Source of the DNA: Glutinoglossum americanum
Taxonomy: Eukaryota; Ascomycota; Geoglossomycetes; Geoglossales; Geoglossaceae
NCBI GenBank assembly: GCA_020080175.1
Contig: JAGHQL010000037.1
Location: 62,001 to 126,000 of the forward strand
DNA: 64,000 nucleotides
Direction: 5' to 3'
Position 1 is the first letter of the stretch; every line of letters starts with the position of its first letter. Of this stretch, positions 36,501 to 49,037 are shown piece after piece. The translations under genes were made by a program, and so were the position numbers. The notes beneath the pieces are model-generated. The model did no database searches and was not told the origin of the DNA. It worked only from the letters and a program-made list of their open reading frames with translations.

Positions 36501-37833
36501 GGCTAAGTGGGAGCTATTCCCAGATCAGTCAACCACTCCTGGAAAGAGGCGATGTGGAAGGAATGCAAACTGCTTGCAGGAGAGAGTGATTGCATCTAAT
36601 ATAAAGGGGATTATGGCTGGTGGCTCGGTGGTCCGGTCGGTCAAATTAGAGAACGCAGCCATTACAGAGTGAAGATGGAGTTGGAGTTGGAAAATCTGAG
36701 AATTTTATACCGTGTATGTCATTTCGGGTGCAAACAGTGCAAACATATCCCAGTTTATGGTGGGTTTTATCTATGGGAAATGAACAGCATCACCACCAAC
36801 ATACGTTTTAGCACATTTAAAATGAGGCCCAGAGCTCAGCAGCTATGGGACGACCTAGCCGGTGCAATAGCAATGCCAGCAGTGACAATATAAAACTCAG
36901 ATGCCGCCAACCTGACCCTTCTACCTCTCAGCGTTGCCAGCCAGGCAAAGCCACATGTCACGGCGAACTATTAGCTATGCTCAATGGGTGCATTCGACCC
37001 GCAGGATGTGTACTGCCTTTTAGAGTCTGAAATTTTGGGTGTACCAATACAAACATCTGACAATGCAGACAGACTGAGCGGGAACGGGAATCAGGCAGGC
37101 AAGGAGATGCCAGGGTCAAGCCAAATTTTCTCCACTACTGAATGGCGAGTCTCGCGGACAGCACAAGGGCTCAAGTGAAGTCCCCGACATACCGCCACCA
37201 AGTGCTGTGATATTTCAAGTGGCTCTATTAATCACAACGACCCTGGACAGTCTTCCCTTTATTACTTAACATGCAAGCTTATCCGCAGACGAGTTCTGCG
37301 CCTCCAAGTCCACAATACTCCACATTAAACAGTCTGCATTGACCGAACAGAGTACCAAATAGACATCAATATGCACCATGTGCCTGTTGTTGGGTATGGT
37401 GAAATAAACTACAATTGGGTACATGAAGTTGCATGTCCGGATGAACACGGTTGCTCTGGCCGAAAAGAGGAAGCCTTGGACTTTGAAGAAAGGAAAAAAG
37501 GAACGGAACTGAACTGAACCATTCTTGAACGCCATCTTATGCACCCACCATTTGGAAGAGGCTACAGCTTAAAAAAAGGCAGACAAAGCAGGAAGACCAC
37601 CATAAGGGGTCAAAGATGATCTTCTGCTGTCGAGTCGGTGTCTGAGAACTAAATTATCCTCCCCGATATCGATAAATAAAGGTGTAGAATAACAAATTGA
37701 AGAGCATTCTGATGGCTTTTGCCTCCTAAGCTTTTCCCTCCATACCTGAGTCTATGTGACCGTCCGTTTCCCCATCCATTGCCATTGCCGGTAATGACAA
37801 ATGAAATCATCGTTAATGTCGTGAGTTCGCTAA

Positions 37834-40674
37834 TTAATCCAAAGATCCAATCTGCTGCTGTTTTTGCGGAGCGTCACTCCTAGCTAGAGGTGATGGCTCT
37901 CGAGGAACGGTCGCTATATGGGAAGGAGTCGCTTGTTGCTGGTATTCCTTTGAATCCATGGGCGAGGCCGTTGCTATTGCAGGGCCGGGTCCAGCTGCGA
38001 CCAGAGGCGCAGTGGAGCTACGTGAGCCGATAGTTCGAGCTGTATCGGGATTGCGAGAGTCTTCCGTAGGCCATATCTGCGACGTATTCCAGCTAGTTCG
38101 ATGGACGTATCCGCCGAATGGGACCGTCGTGTGCGAAATGGCGCTGGCACTACCAAGGCTGTTTGCTCTACTGCGTCGAACAACAGAAACTCTCGAGCCT
38201 GTAGGATCTGCGAGGTCGGCAATGAAGTCCGGGTCTTCATCCGCAATCTTAGGGACACGCTTGATTGAGTTGATGCTGAAGTAAGGTTCTACAGGTTGTG
38301 TAGGTTCAGGAGGTGGTGGCGGGGGAAGGTCTGCAGTTTGCTTGTCCAGATGTTCGAAGTACTTCTCTCGCATCGGTAACCAGCTTTTCGGCCTAATCTC
38401 TTCGCGATTCCGCATAATTGAGAAGTAGGTCGAAATGGCGCCGGTTACAATGGATATGAGGAGCACCAGCGTGAGCACACCCTGGATAACTATGATGACG
38501 ATACCGATGGCAGTGGTTGTGATCCTATTGAGGTTGTACCTCACATCGAAAGCCACGGATAGTGCGAGAGTAGCGACTTTACTAAACCCCAGAAGGTAGA
38601 CCATCAAGGCATTCAATCTTGAACTCTCAAATGGCTTGCAGGCTATGATCGCCATAAGTGCGACGATCTCAACCACCAACAGTCCAAATACTTGAGCCAT
38701 CGGATTGGTCCGAGCTGCAGCATAAAGACAGGCTCTAACGAACTCGTATACCAACCAAGCCGCAAAGAACCACCACCGGGTTCGGCGAAAGCGAGCGGCC
38801 AGCCATCCAAACTTGCCGATATAATCTTCATCTTCATGCACCGGAGTTCTTTGGGGATCATCGTCAATGAAATGTATCCGCCACCAGGGGATAGAAGAGG
38901 TGAAATTTCGAGAACTGTCCTTTTCACCCCTCTGACTTTCCCGGATAGTGACAAACCAAGGGATTCCCCCAACCCTCTTCCCCTCAAAATTAAGCCGATC
39001 TGGTTCGGATTGAAAACGCCCAAACCGAAGGCGGTAATAACATGCGTAGATTGCAATGGTTACTAGACCCCCAAGGAAGGCGGTGAAGACAATAGCAGCA
39101 ATTGCCTTAGCTCCAATGGAACCCGGGAGAGTGAACTGAAATATTGCCAGGAAGACCATAGCAAAGAATCCAATCACGAGCTGCACATTAGGTCAGTCGG
39201 AAATGAGAAAGGATCGCGACGGGCCACATACCGTCCTTAAAACGGCCAGGCCAGTGTAATTGAGCCAATGAACTCTGTAGAAGCCGAGCCTATCCTTCCT
39301 AATGATGTTCGCAATACTTAATACCTCAACCAGACCCTTAAACATAACTGTTGCCCACGCAACGGTAGCAGAAAGGATCAAAAACCACAAAAGACCCGTC
39401 ATAAAGGCGTTCGATTGGGGAACCGACTCTCTCGAAAGAGTTCCAGCAAAGCCAGAGAAGTTTCCCGGCAGCGGAAGGCCAGGAGCGACGGGAGACCCGA
39501 ACCATTGGCTCGTTTTATTCGATGAAGCAGCCCTCTTAGCGAGCGCATGCTCAGCTCTGCGTGACAGAATAATGTCCTCGAAGTCAAACATAATATCTCT
39601 TGCAAAAATGCTTGCAGCCGATCGTTTGTAGATGGAATGAATTATTGAGGCTCCAGAAGAAATCGATGAAGAGCCCGCAGCCCCAACCATACTTGCATTG
39701 CCCTCGTTTGCTCCTAGAAGTTGGTTGATTGAGTTCTGCATTGAATGACTGTATATGATGCCACCGCTCCAGGCGTAGTTGCTCCAAAAGGCGACCAGCA
39801 CACTCGGCCAATTTAAGGATAAAGCCCCAGAGAAATAGATATGTTGGAATACTGAGAAAACAACAAATACCGAGAGGGAGTGGGCATAATGTTTCCGTAT
39901 CATGGTAATTGAGTCTCCATATATCGCTGTGGCAAAGGATGCAATAACCGCAACAACAGTAAATATCCCTAATATAGATCCCACAGCCTCTGGATGTGAA
40001 AAGCTGGCCCCATTCGTGACAACCGCCGAATAGCAAGCTATCTCTCTTCGAGTAGAGTTGGCAAATATTCGAATAATAGCTTGCCCCTCAAAGTCAGGGA
40101 TGGTGACGGCAAGTGTTGGAAATCCAGAAACATCGGATGGCGCAATGGGAATAATACCACTGGCCTGGATAGGAACACTTCCTTTCATTGGACAAAGGCT
40201 GGCGATGTTTGCATTGCATGGGTCAAAAGTGAGATCAAATCGAGGTTCGCCATCTGATGGAGATTTGGTCAGCAAAAACCAAAGCGAGTTGGAGAATCTT
40301 CTTACATGCAAAGACACCGATATGCACTACACAAGTCAGTAACAGCATCGAGGGTAGTGGCATGGAGTATACTCACTCATTAAAGACTCATTGTGGATAT
40401 TGGTGGCACCCACTAGATGAAACAGTACTGTCATGTTATCACTATAATATGCCGCGTCAAACCGGGTGACATTAACGACACTATTCCCCAGACAATCACC
40501 GAAGTTCTGCGTGTACAGGGCTGGCTTCCGATCATCCTCGAGAACGATTGTGTCTCCTAGAGCGTCCGTTGTGGTGAAGCGGTCTTGTTGGTATGTGCAT
40601 CGGAAAAGAGAGCATAACGAAAGAAATAAAACGCAAGCGTTTATCCAAGAGAAGTGAAATTGTATTAACGCCAT
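37834..40674 (-). CDS. TRP-like channel / FLC family membrane protein
   Basis: Exons (minus strand) 40674-40377, 40326-40306, 40253-39232 and 39180-37834 give 895 residues. The family includes yeast Flc1-3, fission yeast Pkd2 and Neurospora SPRAY. These ER, vacuolar or plasma-membrane proteins act in calcium homeostasis, cell-wall integrity and FAD transport. A signal peptide (about residues 1-27, ending near FRCTYQQ) leads into an ML-like lumenal domain with cysteines and N-glycosylation sites. The 21-base second exon supplies HIGVFA, which joins YGEPRFDLTFDPC. About nine hydrophobic segments follow in the TRP region, with motifs such as NWPSVLVAFWSNYAWSGG and SNAFMTGLLWFLI. The cytosolic tail has a PPPPPPEPTQP stretch and is Ser/Thr-rich. 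All four exons agree in phase. Confidence 0.93.
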
Positions 40675-42713
40675 TAGGATTATAATTACCGAGCAGCAGC
40701 TGGCTCCTTAAGGTGAAGGTGATCGAGAAGTCGGGGAAAAAATATTGAAGAATCTGGCTGGTGGTGGGTGAGCTGGACGTCAGCGCCAGCTTCCTGTTAG
40801 CTACAGCGTTTGTGAGGCGCTCAATATATATCCAACCGCTTCTTCACTTCAGCGACCGACGATTCCGGCAACGGGAAATTTGGTATGGTGATCGTCCTTG
40901 TCCTTGTCCTCCTGCACCCAGATGAGAGCAGCCGCAGTCCAATTCTTCGCCTCTCTTGTATGAGCTCCGCTACCCACGCGCCGATCCCGAAACGAACGAA
41001 AGGGCTGGTGTCACCTGGCTATGGCGAAGATAGATTCACTCGAATGGCATTTGAACGACAAGCTGGATCTGAATGACAGGAGAGGAAGAAGCTGGCCAAA
41101 CACGTCAACGAATGACTGACTGACCGGAAACTGAACGAACGATGGTGTTGTTGGAGTGACCCGGCTAAGCTAAGACTGACGAGTGACGAATGAGGTTGTG
41201 CTGGAACGGTGGATCGAGCAGGAGCGGCTCCGTATCCCAGGCGACACAAGTGGAAATCCCACCGGAATCACTGAAGGCGAATGAAAGCGGAATGCTATTA
41301 ATTAAGTTTCATGTTGTGTCACCGTTATTCTCAATGCGGCCGCGCCAGCAACAATATCGCCAAGAGAAGATATGCTGTTATGTAAATCGGCTTTATTATC
41401 TCACAGGTAGGTCACAGTTTGACATATATGACTCTAAAGTCTCTCTGAACTTTCTGGTTGCAAACAATATTTCCTTTCAACTCTTCATCCGGCTGCTTCC
41501 GCCCTACAGTTTTGAGATGTGGAAAGTACGGGAAGATAAGCCGCGAGTGCATGCGTCAACTGCAACCAGCGAATCGGCGCACATCGGCGTCGGTCGCTTG
41601 TAACCCCGGTACCTCTTGGTACTGTATGCACTCTTGAAAACACTTCTGTTCTGCACGTCGTCGTTGACGAAGAAATCTTAATTGATTAACTTGTGGGATC
41701 AATTGAGTGTAACTTACCCCCACAGCTCTCTGCTAGGATACTGGTAAATGCTGGATCGTTGCAGCCTTGCCTGTCCACGCACAGACCAGCGCCTCCTGCT
41801 GTCTTGAACAAAAAAAGGAATGTCTCCTCGCCAATACGAGCTTCGCAAGCTCCGACATTTGGTCGCTCCCGAAAAGTCCGGAACTAAAAGGCTGGTGACG
41901 CAAGCGTGTTGCCGAAGCGCTTGAAGAGAAGTCTTGGAGGGAATAAACAAGGAGGATAAATAGGTTAGACAAGGAAATTGAGTGGCTTAGCATCGCACAA
42001 TATGCATGCTACGCAGAGTGACGGAAAGACAGACGCCGGAAGTTGCTTTGAGGCCCAATGCCGCTACATTCGACGAGCACGCACTAGCGCGATTAGCCGT
42101 TGAGGAAGAGAAGCAAGATGTTTGAAACTGAGCCTATGAAGCATGTGCGTGGAACACAAATTCTAAAACATGGGAAAGTCTGGGAGTGACCATTTACGTC
42201 GTAACTCAGTCCTATATCAGATTCTCCGTATTTTGAGCACTCCGCAAATACTACGTAGTATCCTAATGTGGGTTTTTCAATCGAGAGATTAAGAGAGCTA
42301 TAAGGTCAAGCGCCAGAGTAAATTATTTGGGGTTGGTGCAGTCGCGAGGATCTCAAATTCATTTCCCCAAAAGAATAATCTTAATTCGCTCAACTTTCTA
42401 TCGTATCGAATAAAAAAATGCGCTGAGATTTATTAAATTCCCAGATTAACTCGCTGGACCTTCGGGCGAGATATACTACGGGGCGATGACCTCATGACTT
42501 TGCTTGAGAAATGAGGGAGATTAACCCTACAATTGTCCCAGCATGAAGCATACTGCCTCCGCTTAAGACTGCGGACCTCCTCCCAGGGTGCTCAACAAGT
42601 TTTCTTGTGAAATACCTGATATAAGTGTTTGAACATTCTCGTAGTCTGTTGTTGGGAATACGGCATTATTTGAGAGTTTATACTATGTAGCATCAACTGT
42701 AGGTATTGGTGGT
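40675..42713. other. spacer upstream of the FLC-type gene
   Basis: About 2 kb. The part next to 40675 should hold the FLC-type promoter; the part near 42700 the 3' end of the ankyrin-BTB gene. Open frames up to about 137 codons have no recognisable features. Between about 41050 and 41190 the short word GACTGA and close variants recur several times. Confidence 0.45.
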
Positions 42714-44866
42714 TTATGCGCCTAGTTCCAATCGGTCGAGCAGAGACTCGATCTTGTCCAACAACATCTGGTACGTCCTAGCATCGGTGGCGTACTCTTC
42801 TCCCGCTGCCTCCCCAGCTGGTGCTAGCATCGTACCACCAAGTTCTTGGTCTCCTGGTAGCATTTGGTCTCCAGTTCGGGGCCCCGAAGATGCTAGCCCA
42901 ACCCCACCATCTCCATCCCCTTTTTCGTTGGGTGTCAGACCGCCACTCGTGTCATCCTTGGGCTTGGAAGGGGCTTCATGGTCATTCTCAGCCATCATTT
43001 GTTTAAGGCCAGGTTCTTCGAATCGTAGACGGAAGCGCTCAGAGAGGTAATGCCTGATGCTGTTCCATAACGTCAAATTAGGGGTAAGCTTCCATAAAAA
43101 GGCTTGACAACATACTCATCTAACAGTTCAATGCTATCAGTCTCCTGCCTCTGTTTGATCCTCTTAGCGCTCTCCTGTATCAGCTCCGCAAACTCGTCGT
43201 CATTTATGTAATCCTCCAATCTATCTGCAAGGTACTTCGCGCCAAACTCCTCGAGCCGATGCACTCGGGTTAACCATCCAGTGCGTATGATATCGTAGAT
43301 GTCAATCATTTTTGGCTCCGCTAACTCTTCTCTGTTAGAGGGCTGATGCCGTCGTTTCTCTGAAGGCTGTCGCCCGATCACTGGATCATTCCCTAGGGTA
43401 CTGATAATAGCGGCAGCCCTGACCTTCAACTTCTCGATCAGGAGCAAGTCGGCGGCGAACAATACATCTATAGCCAAGTCAAGAGAGAACTCTGCCTTCT
43501 CTGCGTATAAGAAAGCCAAAACAGCCTCTAATACTTCCGGTGAGCAGTCAATTGATATTATCTGTAGGTATTCTGTACGTTGCGCCTCTCGAAAAGGCGA
43601 ATTAAACATAGTCATGAAGAAGTCAGATCGTATGAGCACGGCTCGGTGGACCGGATATAGAGTGGATACTCTAGGTTTTCGGGAGCAGGACAGAGAACGG
43701 GATTCACTCATAGGACTAACCGGGAGACCATTCAACGGTCCGGCCATATTTCTTGTCGTCGGCTCTCTTGTCCCCTCCATCTTCTCATTGGTCTCACATG
43801 GGCCTGGATCCTCGTCTGCCCGCAGGAGCACGTCCGCGAAGACGGGATTATCCCGACGCCATTGAACACCACCTACCTTGCTCGTCTCTAATACGATCTT
43901 GTGCTTCAGCACGTTGTTTTCAAACCATTCCTCTAGCTGAAGCCGCCCTTTCATCATCTCATCTGCTCTCATTTGTTGAGCTGGCCGTCTGTCCTCGCTT
44001 TCTAGGATAGTTTCCAATAGCCCACTAATTTCTAATTGCCGAGTTAGCTCGTTGATACTTGCAATAGCATCTTCCTCTGGCACCACGAGCCCAGCGGGAA
44101 TGTCGCCAAGGTATAAAAACTGTATGACCGCTTCGAATATCTCAGAGGAGCACGTGTAAGGCAGCTCCCAAAATGCCAACTTGGGTGCATGAGCAAGGAC
44201 CCGTCGGAAATAGGGTGACCTTGCTGAGAGCACGAATTTGTGTAGACGGAGTGACTGCGTAGTGGCATTGACAACGATGTCTGACGTTTCCGGCTGCGAT
44301 CGAGAGAGCAGAGATGCTAAGTGCGAGGCGAAAGGCTGGAGCGGATGCGTGGCCTTTGAATACTCATATTGCAACAGGAGTTTCCGTATTCTATTATTAA
44401 GGGCGCTGTAAAGACATCTGGAGTAGTAAGGATATATGTTAGTGAAATGTCACTAGCCATGGTACATCAAGGAAGTCAGTACCTCTCTCCTTGAAATGTG
44501 TCTCGCCTACATAATGCACCAGACTCAAGCAGTAATTGAACCACTTCGTAGTGGCCACAGAGACTGGCCTTGTATCATATATCTTTAGCTATCTCTTCCG
44601 GTCGTCGGAACGCTTAGGCTGTAAGGTGATAAATTGAGCGTTACCAATACTAGTGGACTATAGTCAAACTCATCCACCGCATTGACGTTTACTCCTATAG
44701 TGATCAACTCCTGGATGCGAAGTACGTCGCCACGGCGACATGCTTCACAAAGTTCTTGGAAGTCCCTACTGGTGTCAAGGGGATTGTAGTCCCTTAATCT
44801 TCCTTCGGAAATTTCCTTCTTCTCAGCTAGTAAGCGAACTTCTAATTGGTCTTTTGAGTATAGCAT
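42714..44866 (-). CDS. ankyrin repeat and tandem BTB/POZ protein (ABTB1-like)
   Basis: Exons (minus strand) 44866-44645, 44568-44483, 44417-43116 and 43059-42714 give 651 residues. N-terminal ankyrin repeats begin near residue 34 (DFQELCEACRRGDVLRIQEL, then VNAVDEFDYSPLVLASLCGH). They are followed by the linker GERCLYSALNNRIRKLLLQYEYS, which only forms after two splices. The first BTB domain starts near 148 (SDIVVNATT, then LHKFVLSARSPYFRRVL). The second starts near 294 (NPVFADVLLRADE, then VHRAVLIRSDFFMTMF) and carries an insertion of about 45 residues. The order ankyrin-BTB-BTB matches animal ABTB1 and fungal Btb3-like proteins, likely substrate adaptors of cullin-3 ubiquitin ligases. The C-terminal 100 residues are acidic and Gly-rich. 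It diverges from ARPC4. Confidence 0.9.
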
Positions 44867-45099
44867 TGCGCTTGGTTCCTCTAACTGGTGTGGTTAGGGC
44901 ATGTATGAGTTGGAAGGTTGATAATGCACTATATTCTCTGCTGCGCGTCGTTATCCATCACATGACATCATTTCAGAATCGGGTTAGTCTAATGATTACC
45001 GAATATGCGGCTGCCCCTCCAGGTTCAACTCCACATCAAAAGGGTTATAATATTCTTTGAGTTCGGGTTGAAAGGAGCATTAGAGCTCCGACGGCTACC

Positions 45100-45870
45100 A
45101 TGGTGAGTTATTAATGAGTGCATATTTGGGGGGATTCTCGTTCTGACCACTTATAGTCGCAATCTCTCCGCCCCTACCTTCTTTGCGTCCGCTCCTCCCT
45201 CACTGCCGCCCTATCCCTTTCGAACTTTGCCTCGCAAACTACGGAGAGACATAATGTTCCCGAAATTGAAGCTCAAACCTCACCGGAGGTCCTATTGAAG
45301 CCTTTGACTATTGCTCGGAATGAGAACGAACGAGTGCTGATAGAACCAAGCGTGAACAGCGTGAGGGTTAGCATAAAGATCAAACAGGCGGATGAAATAG
45401 AGCACATCCTTGTGCACAAGTTTACTCGGTTTTTGACACAGAGAGCAGAGGCGTTTTTCGTATTGCGAAGAAAACCGGTCAAGGTACGTTACTATGGCCC
45501 GGTAGCTCTGGCATCAGGAAGTTGACGACGATAAGGGTTATGATATTTCATTCCTGATAACGAATTTCCACACGGAAGAGATGCTAAAACATAAGCTTGT
45601 GGACTTTATTATTCAGTTCATGGAGGAGGTTGATAAGGAGATATCGGAGATGAAACTATTTGTATGTTATCCGTCCCTCCTCTTTAACGTTGAAGGGTCT
45701 GGGGATCATAGGTGTGGCGTTAATCGGGTTGTTGACATTTGGGTTAAATAACAGCTGAACGCGAGGGCAAGATTTGTGGCAGAATCATTCTTGACACCGG
45801 TAATTCTTCCGTCCTATATCGGGAATTAGTAATTTGACTTCTAACATTTTAACACCATTAGTTCGACTAG
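45100..45870 (+). CDS. ARC19: Arp2/3 complex subunit 4 (ARPC4/Arc19)
   Basis: Exons 45100-45102, 45157-45483, 45536-45661, 45755-45799 and 45862-45870 give 169 residues, the usual family length. ARPC4 pairs with ARPC2 to form the structural core of the Arp2/3 complex, which nucleates branched actin at endocytic sites and hyphal tips. Conserved blocks are [65 protein letters not shown] and [16 protein letters not shown]. The first exon is only the ATG, followed directly by a GTGAGT donor. The last exon is only TTC GAC TAG. All five exons keep phase 0 with each other, so each intron lies between codons. Identity is certain; the tiny terminal exons rest on the strong family fit and consensus borders. 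Confidence 0.95.
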
Positions 45871-46922
45871 CCGCAGTATGCAAGGCGTGTCTAGAAACAA
45901 TTAGATATCTTTAACAAATCAATTCCGAAACCTAGGATGTTTAGGTGGTGAATTAAAAGTGTCATGTTCTTGAGTTTTATTTCAAACATCGTTGCCTCTG
46001 GTGTTCCTGTTCCTTGGCCTCCCGACTCGATCACCCGCACCAAAAGCTGAAAGAGGAATATAACTGAAGGTATATAAAGCGTAGAGGATTGACGCACTGC
46101 CACCCTACGCTCAAGCTGTTTGGGTTTGCATATCTCACCTCCCCTTAGCTCCTTGAACTGCGGATTACTTGATGTTTAATGAGGAATATGGATGAATAAA
46201 ATTCCAGCAAGCAGGGGGCACCAGAGAACAACTCTCCTTTATAGAATCAACCCCTGCGAACGCTTTTACTAACGAGGATGACTTCACTTCTTTCCTTGTT
46301 CATTTCGGTATTGATACTGGACGTCCTGTTTATGCGCTGAGAACCGAGAATGCTTGGTTCTCTGGAATTACTTCTGGTAGTTGGCTCATGACCACAACGT
46401 TGGACGGGATCCGCGTTAGCTCCTTTTAGCAGTCGTCCCTGACCCTATTAAGAATAACAGCTCGGTGCTTTTTGTTGAGCTCTATCGCGAACTTCCAAAA
46501 AACAAACAGCCCTCTCTCCTTTCCGCATCGGCCCTGACTGGTGTCCTTTACTTTCTCGCCATCCTCTCTCAGTATTCCTTCTGGCTATTCTTTGGCCTTT
46601 GTATGTCTAGGCAGCTCTTCTACGACAACAAGCTCGTTCGTTTGCTTTGTTGATATTGCTGTTGAGTTTTGGCGTTACCTATACGAATTCACGTAAAAAT
46701 TTGCTGTTGTCATCAAAGTTAAGTTCACCTTTGCATTCAATATTTTAAGTAAGATTCACCCCTCTAGAGTCCTTTTACCTTCTCTTTATCTTTGAGATGG
46801 TTTCCTATGAAAAGGCTTTACTTTTCGGTGGAAACTCCCTACCCTCACGGCTTAACACAGACCTGCGCTTCTCCAGATCCGCGAGATTTTTCGTACTAAT
46901 GACTCTTCAGTACTAAGGAAGG
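45871..46922. other. spacer and probable leader of the RING-RRM gene
   Basis: About 1 kb, pyrimidine-rich toward its 3' part (about 46450-46800), as is common in long fungal leaders. An open frame at 46465-46653 encodes a hydrophobic 62-residue peptide, but I see no support for it. No RNA gene was recognised. Confidence 0.45.
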
Positions 46923-49037
46923 ATGTCTGGTCTGTACAATACCCGGTTTGGGGCCATCTCTCTGGGAGATGAGAATTGTCAAGGGTGCCGCCGACATCCA
47001 GATGTAATCCTTTCTCCATGTCGCCATCGCATCTGCCATAGCTGCGCACAGATTATGACTGATCTTGACATTGGCGTTGCCGGCCAATTTGGGTGTGGTA
47101 TCTGTTTCACTGTGGGTCCTTATTCTCTTCCATTTCCTTCGCTCTCCCAGATGTACTTTTCCACAAAACGAAGCGATGAGTCGTCGGGATGGTTGTCGTA
47201 TGGAGGTGACTGACTGCCTGTGTCCAATCATATAGATTGCCCAAACCGCCGTTACTGTTGAAGGCGTGACCTTAAGCCCCGCTCGTGAAGGTGCATTGAC
47301 GCCTGTGTCCGTTGGAGATCGGGGCCGTTCCACTCCTGTGCATGGCGGCTATATTTCTGGGCTAGGTAGTGTTCAGCAGCAGCGAGGTGCTGGCCACTTT
47401 CAGACTACTAGTTCTGATGCTTACGCATATCCAATTGAAGGACCGTTCGAAGAAGGAACTGCTATGCATACCATCCATCCGCATTCTGCGCGATTTGCCA
47501 ACCACAACCGTAAGCTGTCTTATGCCAGTTCTGCTCAACAGCAGAGCATGCCTCTCACTGCGGGGAATATCCTTGGGCGAGCGAAGAGTATGAGTGTTTC
47601 GTATCACAAGCGTAGGATTTCATTCCCAACTTCTGGGCTTTACACCCAGCCCATCGCGCCAATTGACCAGTACAGCTCCACGATCCCTGGCGACGGTTCT
47701 CATAGCCAGCAGTACCAGATGCTTTTCAATTACGGGGTTCCGACAGTTGACTACGCAATTGGGAATAGACCATTCGTGGACATGGCTCGTCAGGTAAAGG
47801 TACCCATGTGGGGCGTTATAAAGATCGGAAACGTGAGTAAAACCTATCTGTCTAGCATGTGTAGAATCTAAGCAATCATACTCTCAATCTAGATTCCATA
47901 CACGGTGACCAAACCAGAGGTTATGGCCTTCTTGGGGAGATCTGCTAAGCTCATTACCCCGGACATGGGTTGCCCTATCCATATAATAATGGAACGTGGG
48001 ACATCTAAGACCATGGATTGCTATGTGGAGTTTCTCACCGTCCAAGATGCGAGGAGCGCCGTCCAGAGATTTGTCGATCATCGCGATACAGGGCGTCATC
48101 CTCGTATTGGTGAGCGACACGTGGATATGGAAATGTCTACGCAGAGTGCCCTGATGATGGAACTCTTTCCCAAGACTGGTAAATACGTTACCTGGAATGG
48201 GGCCCATCCAAAGATTACGCGGGAGACAGACTCATGGGGAGGGTTCAAAGCTTTCATCACTTCCGAAGAGTTGGTCATGACTATCAAACATGCCGACACT
48301 CCTCATCGATCCCCGTTTTCGGCGAAGTGTCCTCAGCGCGTGTATGAGAGCATGATTTCTACCATTTCTAAGGTAAGGGTACACTCATCTCTTGACAAAG
48401 GCAGCGAAGCTAATCTATGATTATAGTTCCCTTGGTGGGTTGTTGACATGTACACATTGGGTACGCGCGATCACCTGTTTGAAGCGACTGAAGAGCTCGT
48501 CAAGATTCTCATGAGGAGAATCAAGACCCAAGCGACTCTCCAGATCAGCGAACAGCTCCTCTTGGAACTTGTTGAGACTGCGCTTCGGGCTCCGGGATTT
48601 AGCGAGGTGCAGAAAGCACATCTTGTGCATGTTGCAGATATCCATATGGCCCACATCAGTCTCCCACTATTCTCGGACCAGTGGATATTTGAAACTATCT
48701 GCCGCAAAAATGGCGTTGCTGATGACGTTTTGGCTGTGCGTTCGACTTAAAGGGCCTTCCGATCTTGCTTAGATGATTGCTGATATATCTTTAGTACTAT
48801 GTGGCTCTGCTTCGCGATGCCTCTTTCATGGTAGCCTTGGGTGAACAATTTGTCACTATCCCGGCTTCGCGTTCTGCCTTTGGTAGCCTTACAGTGACCT
48901 TTAAAAAGGATAGGAACTCCCTCTCTATGTCGGAAGCTTCCGAAGCTGAATGGGAAGTGATCGATGGTGCTATCCGGAAGGCTTTGGAGTTTCCAGCAAG
49001 CATTAGGGAGAGCATGGCGGTGAGTTCAAAGGAGTAA
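46923..49037 (+). CDS. RING (C3HC4) and RRM domain protein
   Basis: Exons 46923-47111, 47236-47832, 47893-48372, 48427-48735 and 48795-49037 give 605 residues. The N terminus holds a full C3HC4 RING pattern: C19-x2-C22-x10-C33-x-H35-x2-C38-x2-C41-x16-C58-x2-C61. A Ser/Gln/Pro-rich linker follows, then an RNA-recognition fold near 256-345, with RNP2-like IKIGNI and RNP1-like KTMDCYVEF. A long conserved C-terminal region follows (TPHRSPFSAKCPQRVYESMI, FPWWVVDMYTL, PGFSEVQKAHLVHVADIHM). The RRM and C-terminal part look like a conserved filamentous-fungal RNA-binding family. The RING exon is joined in phase 0 through a 124-base intron. The domains suggest a ubiquitin ligase acting on or through RNA, like Not4/CNOT4 in concept, though it is not that family. 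Substrate and RNA are unknown. Confidence 0.82.

Larger units (their letters stand above)
29348..37833. other. 8.5 kb gene-poor region with minisatellite and foldback repeat
   Basis: No gene is supported in this stretch. Frames of up to about 200 codons exist (for example + 29608-30114 and + 30306-30896) but have no domains. Two minus-strand frames, 35599-35895 and 35995-36399, look somewhat protein-like but lack a usable ATG. The region carries a 15-base duplication near 32803-32833, a 9-base minisatellite at 32863-32974 and an inverted repeat at 33386-33558. Base composition is even, so recent repeat-induced mutation is not evident. Confidence 0.45.
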
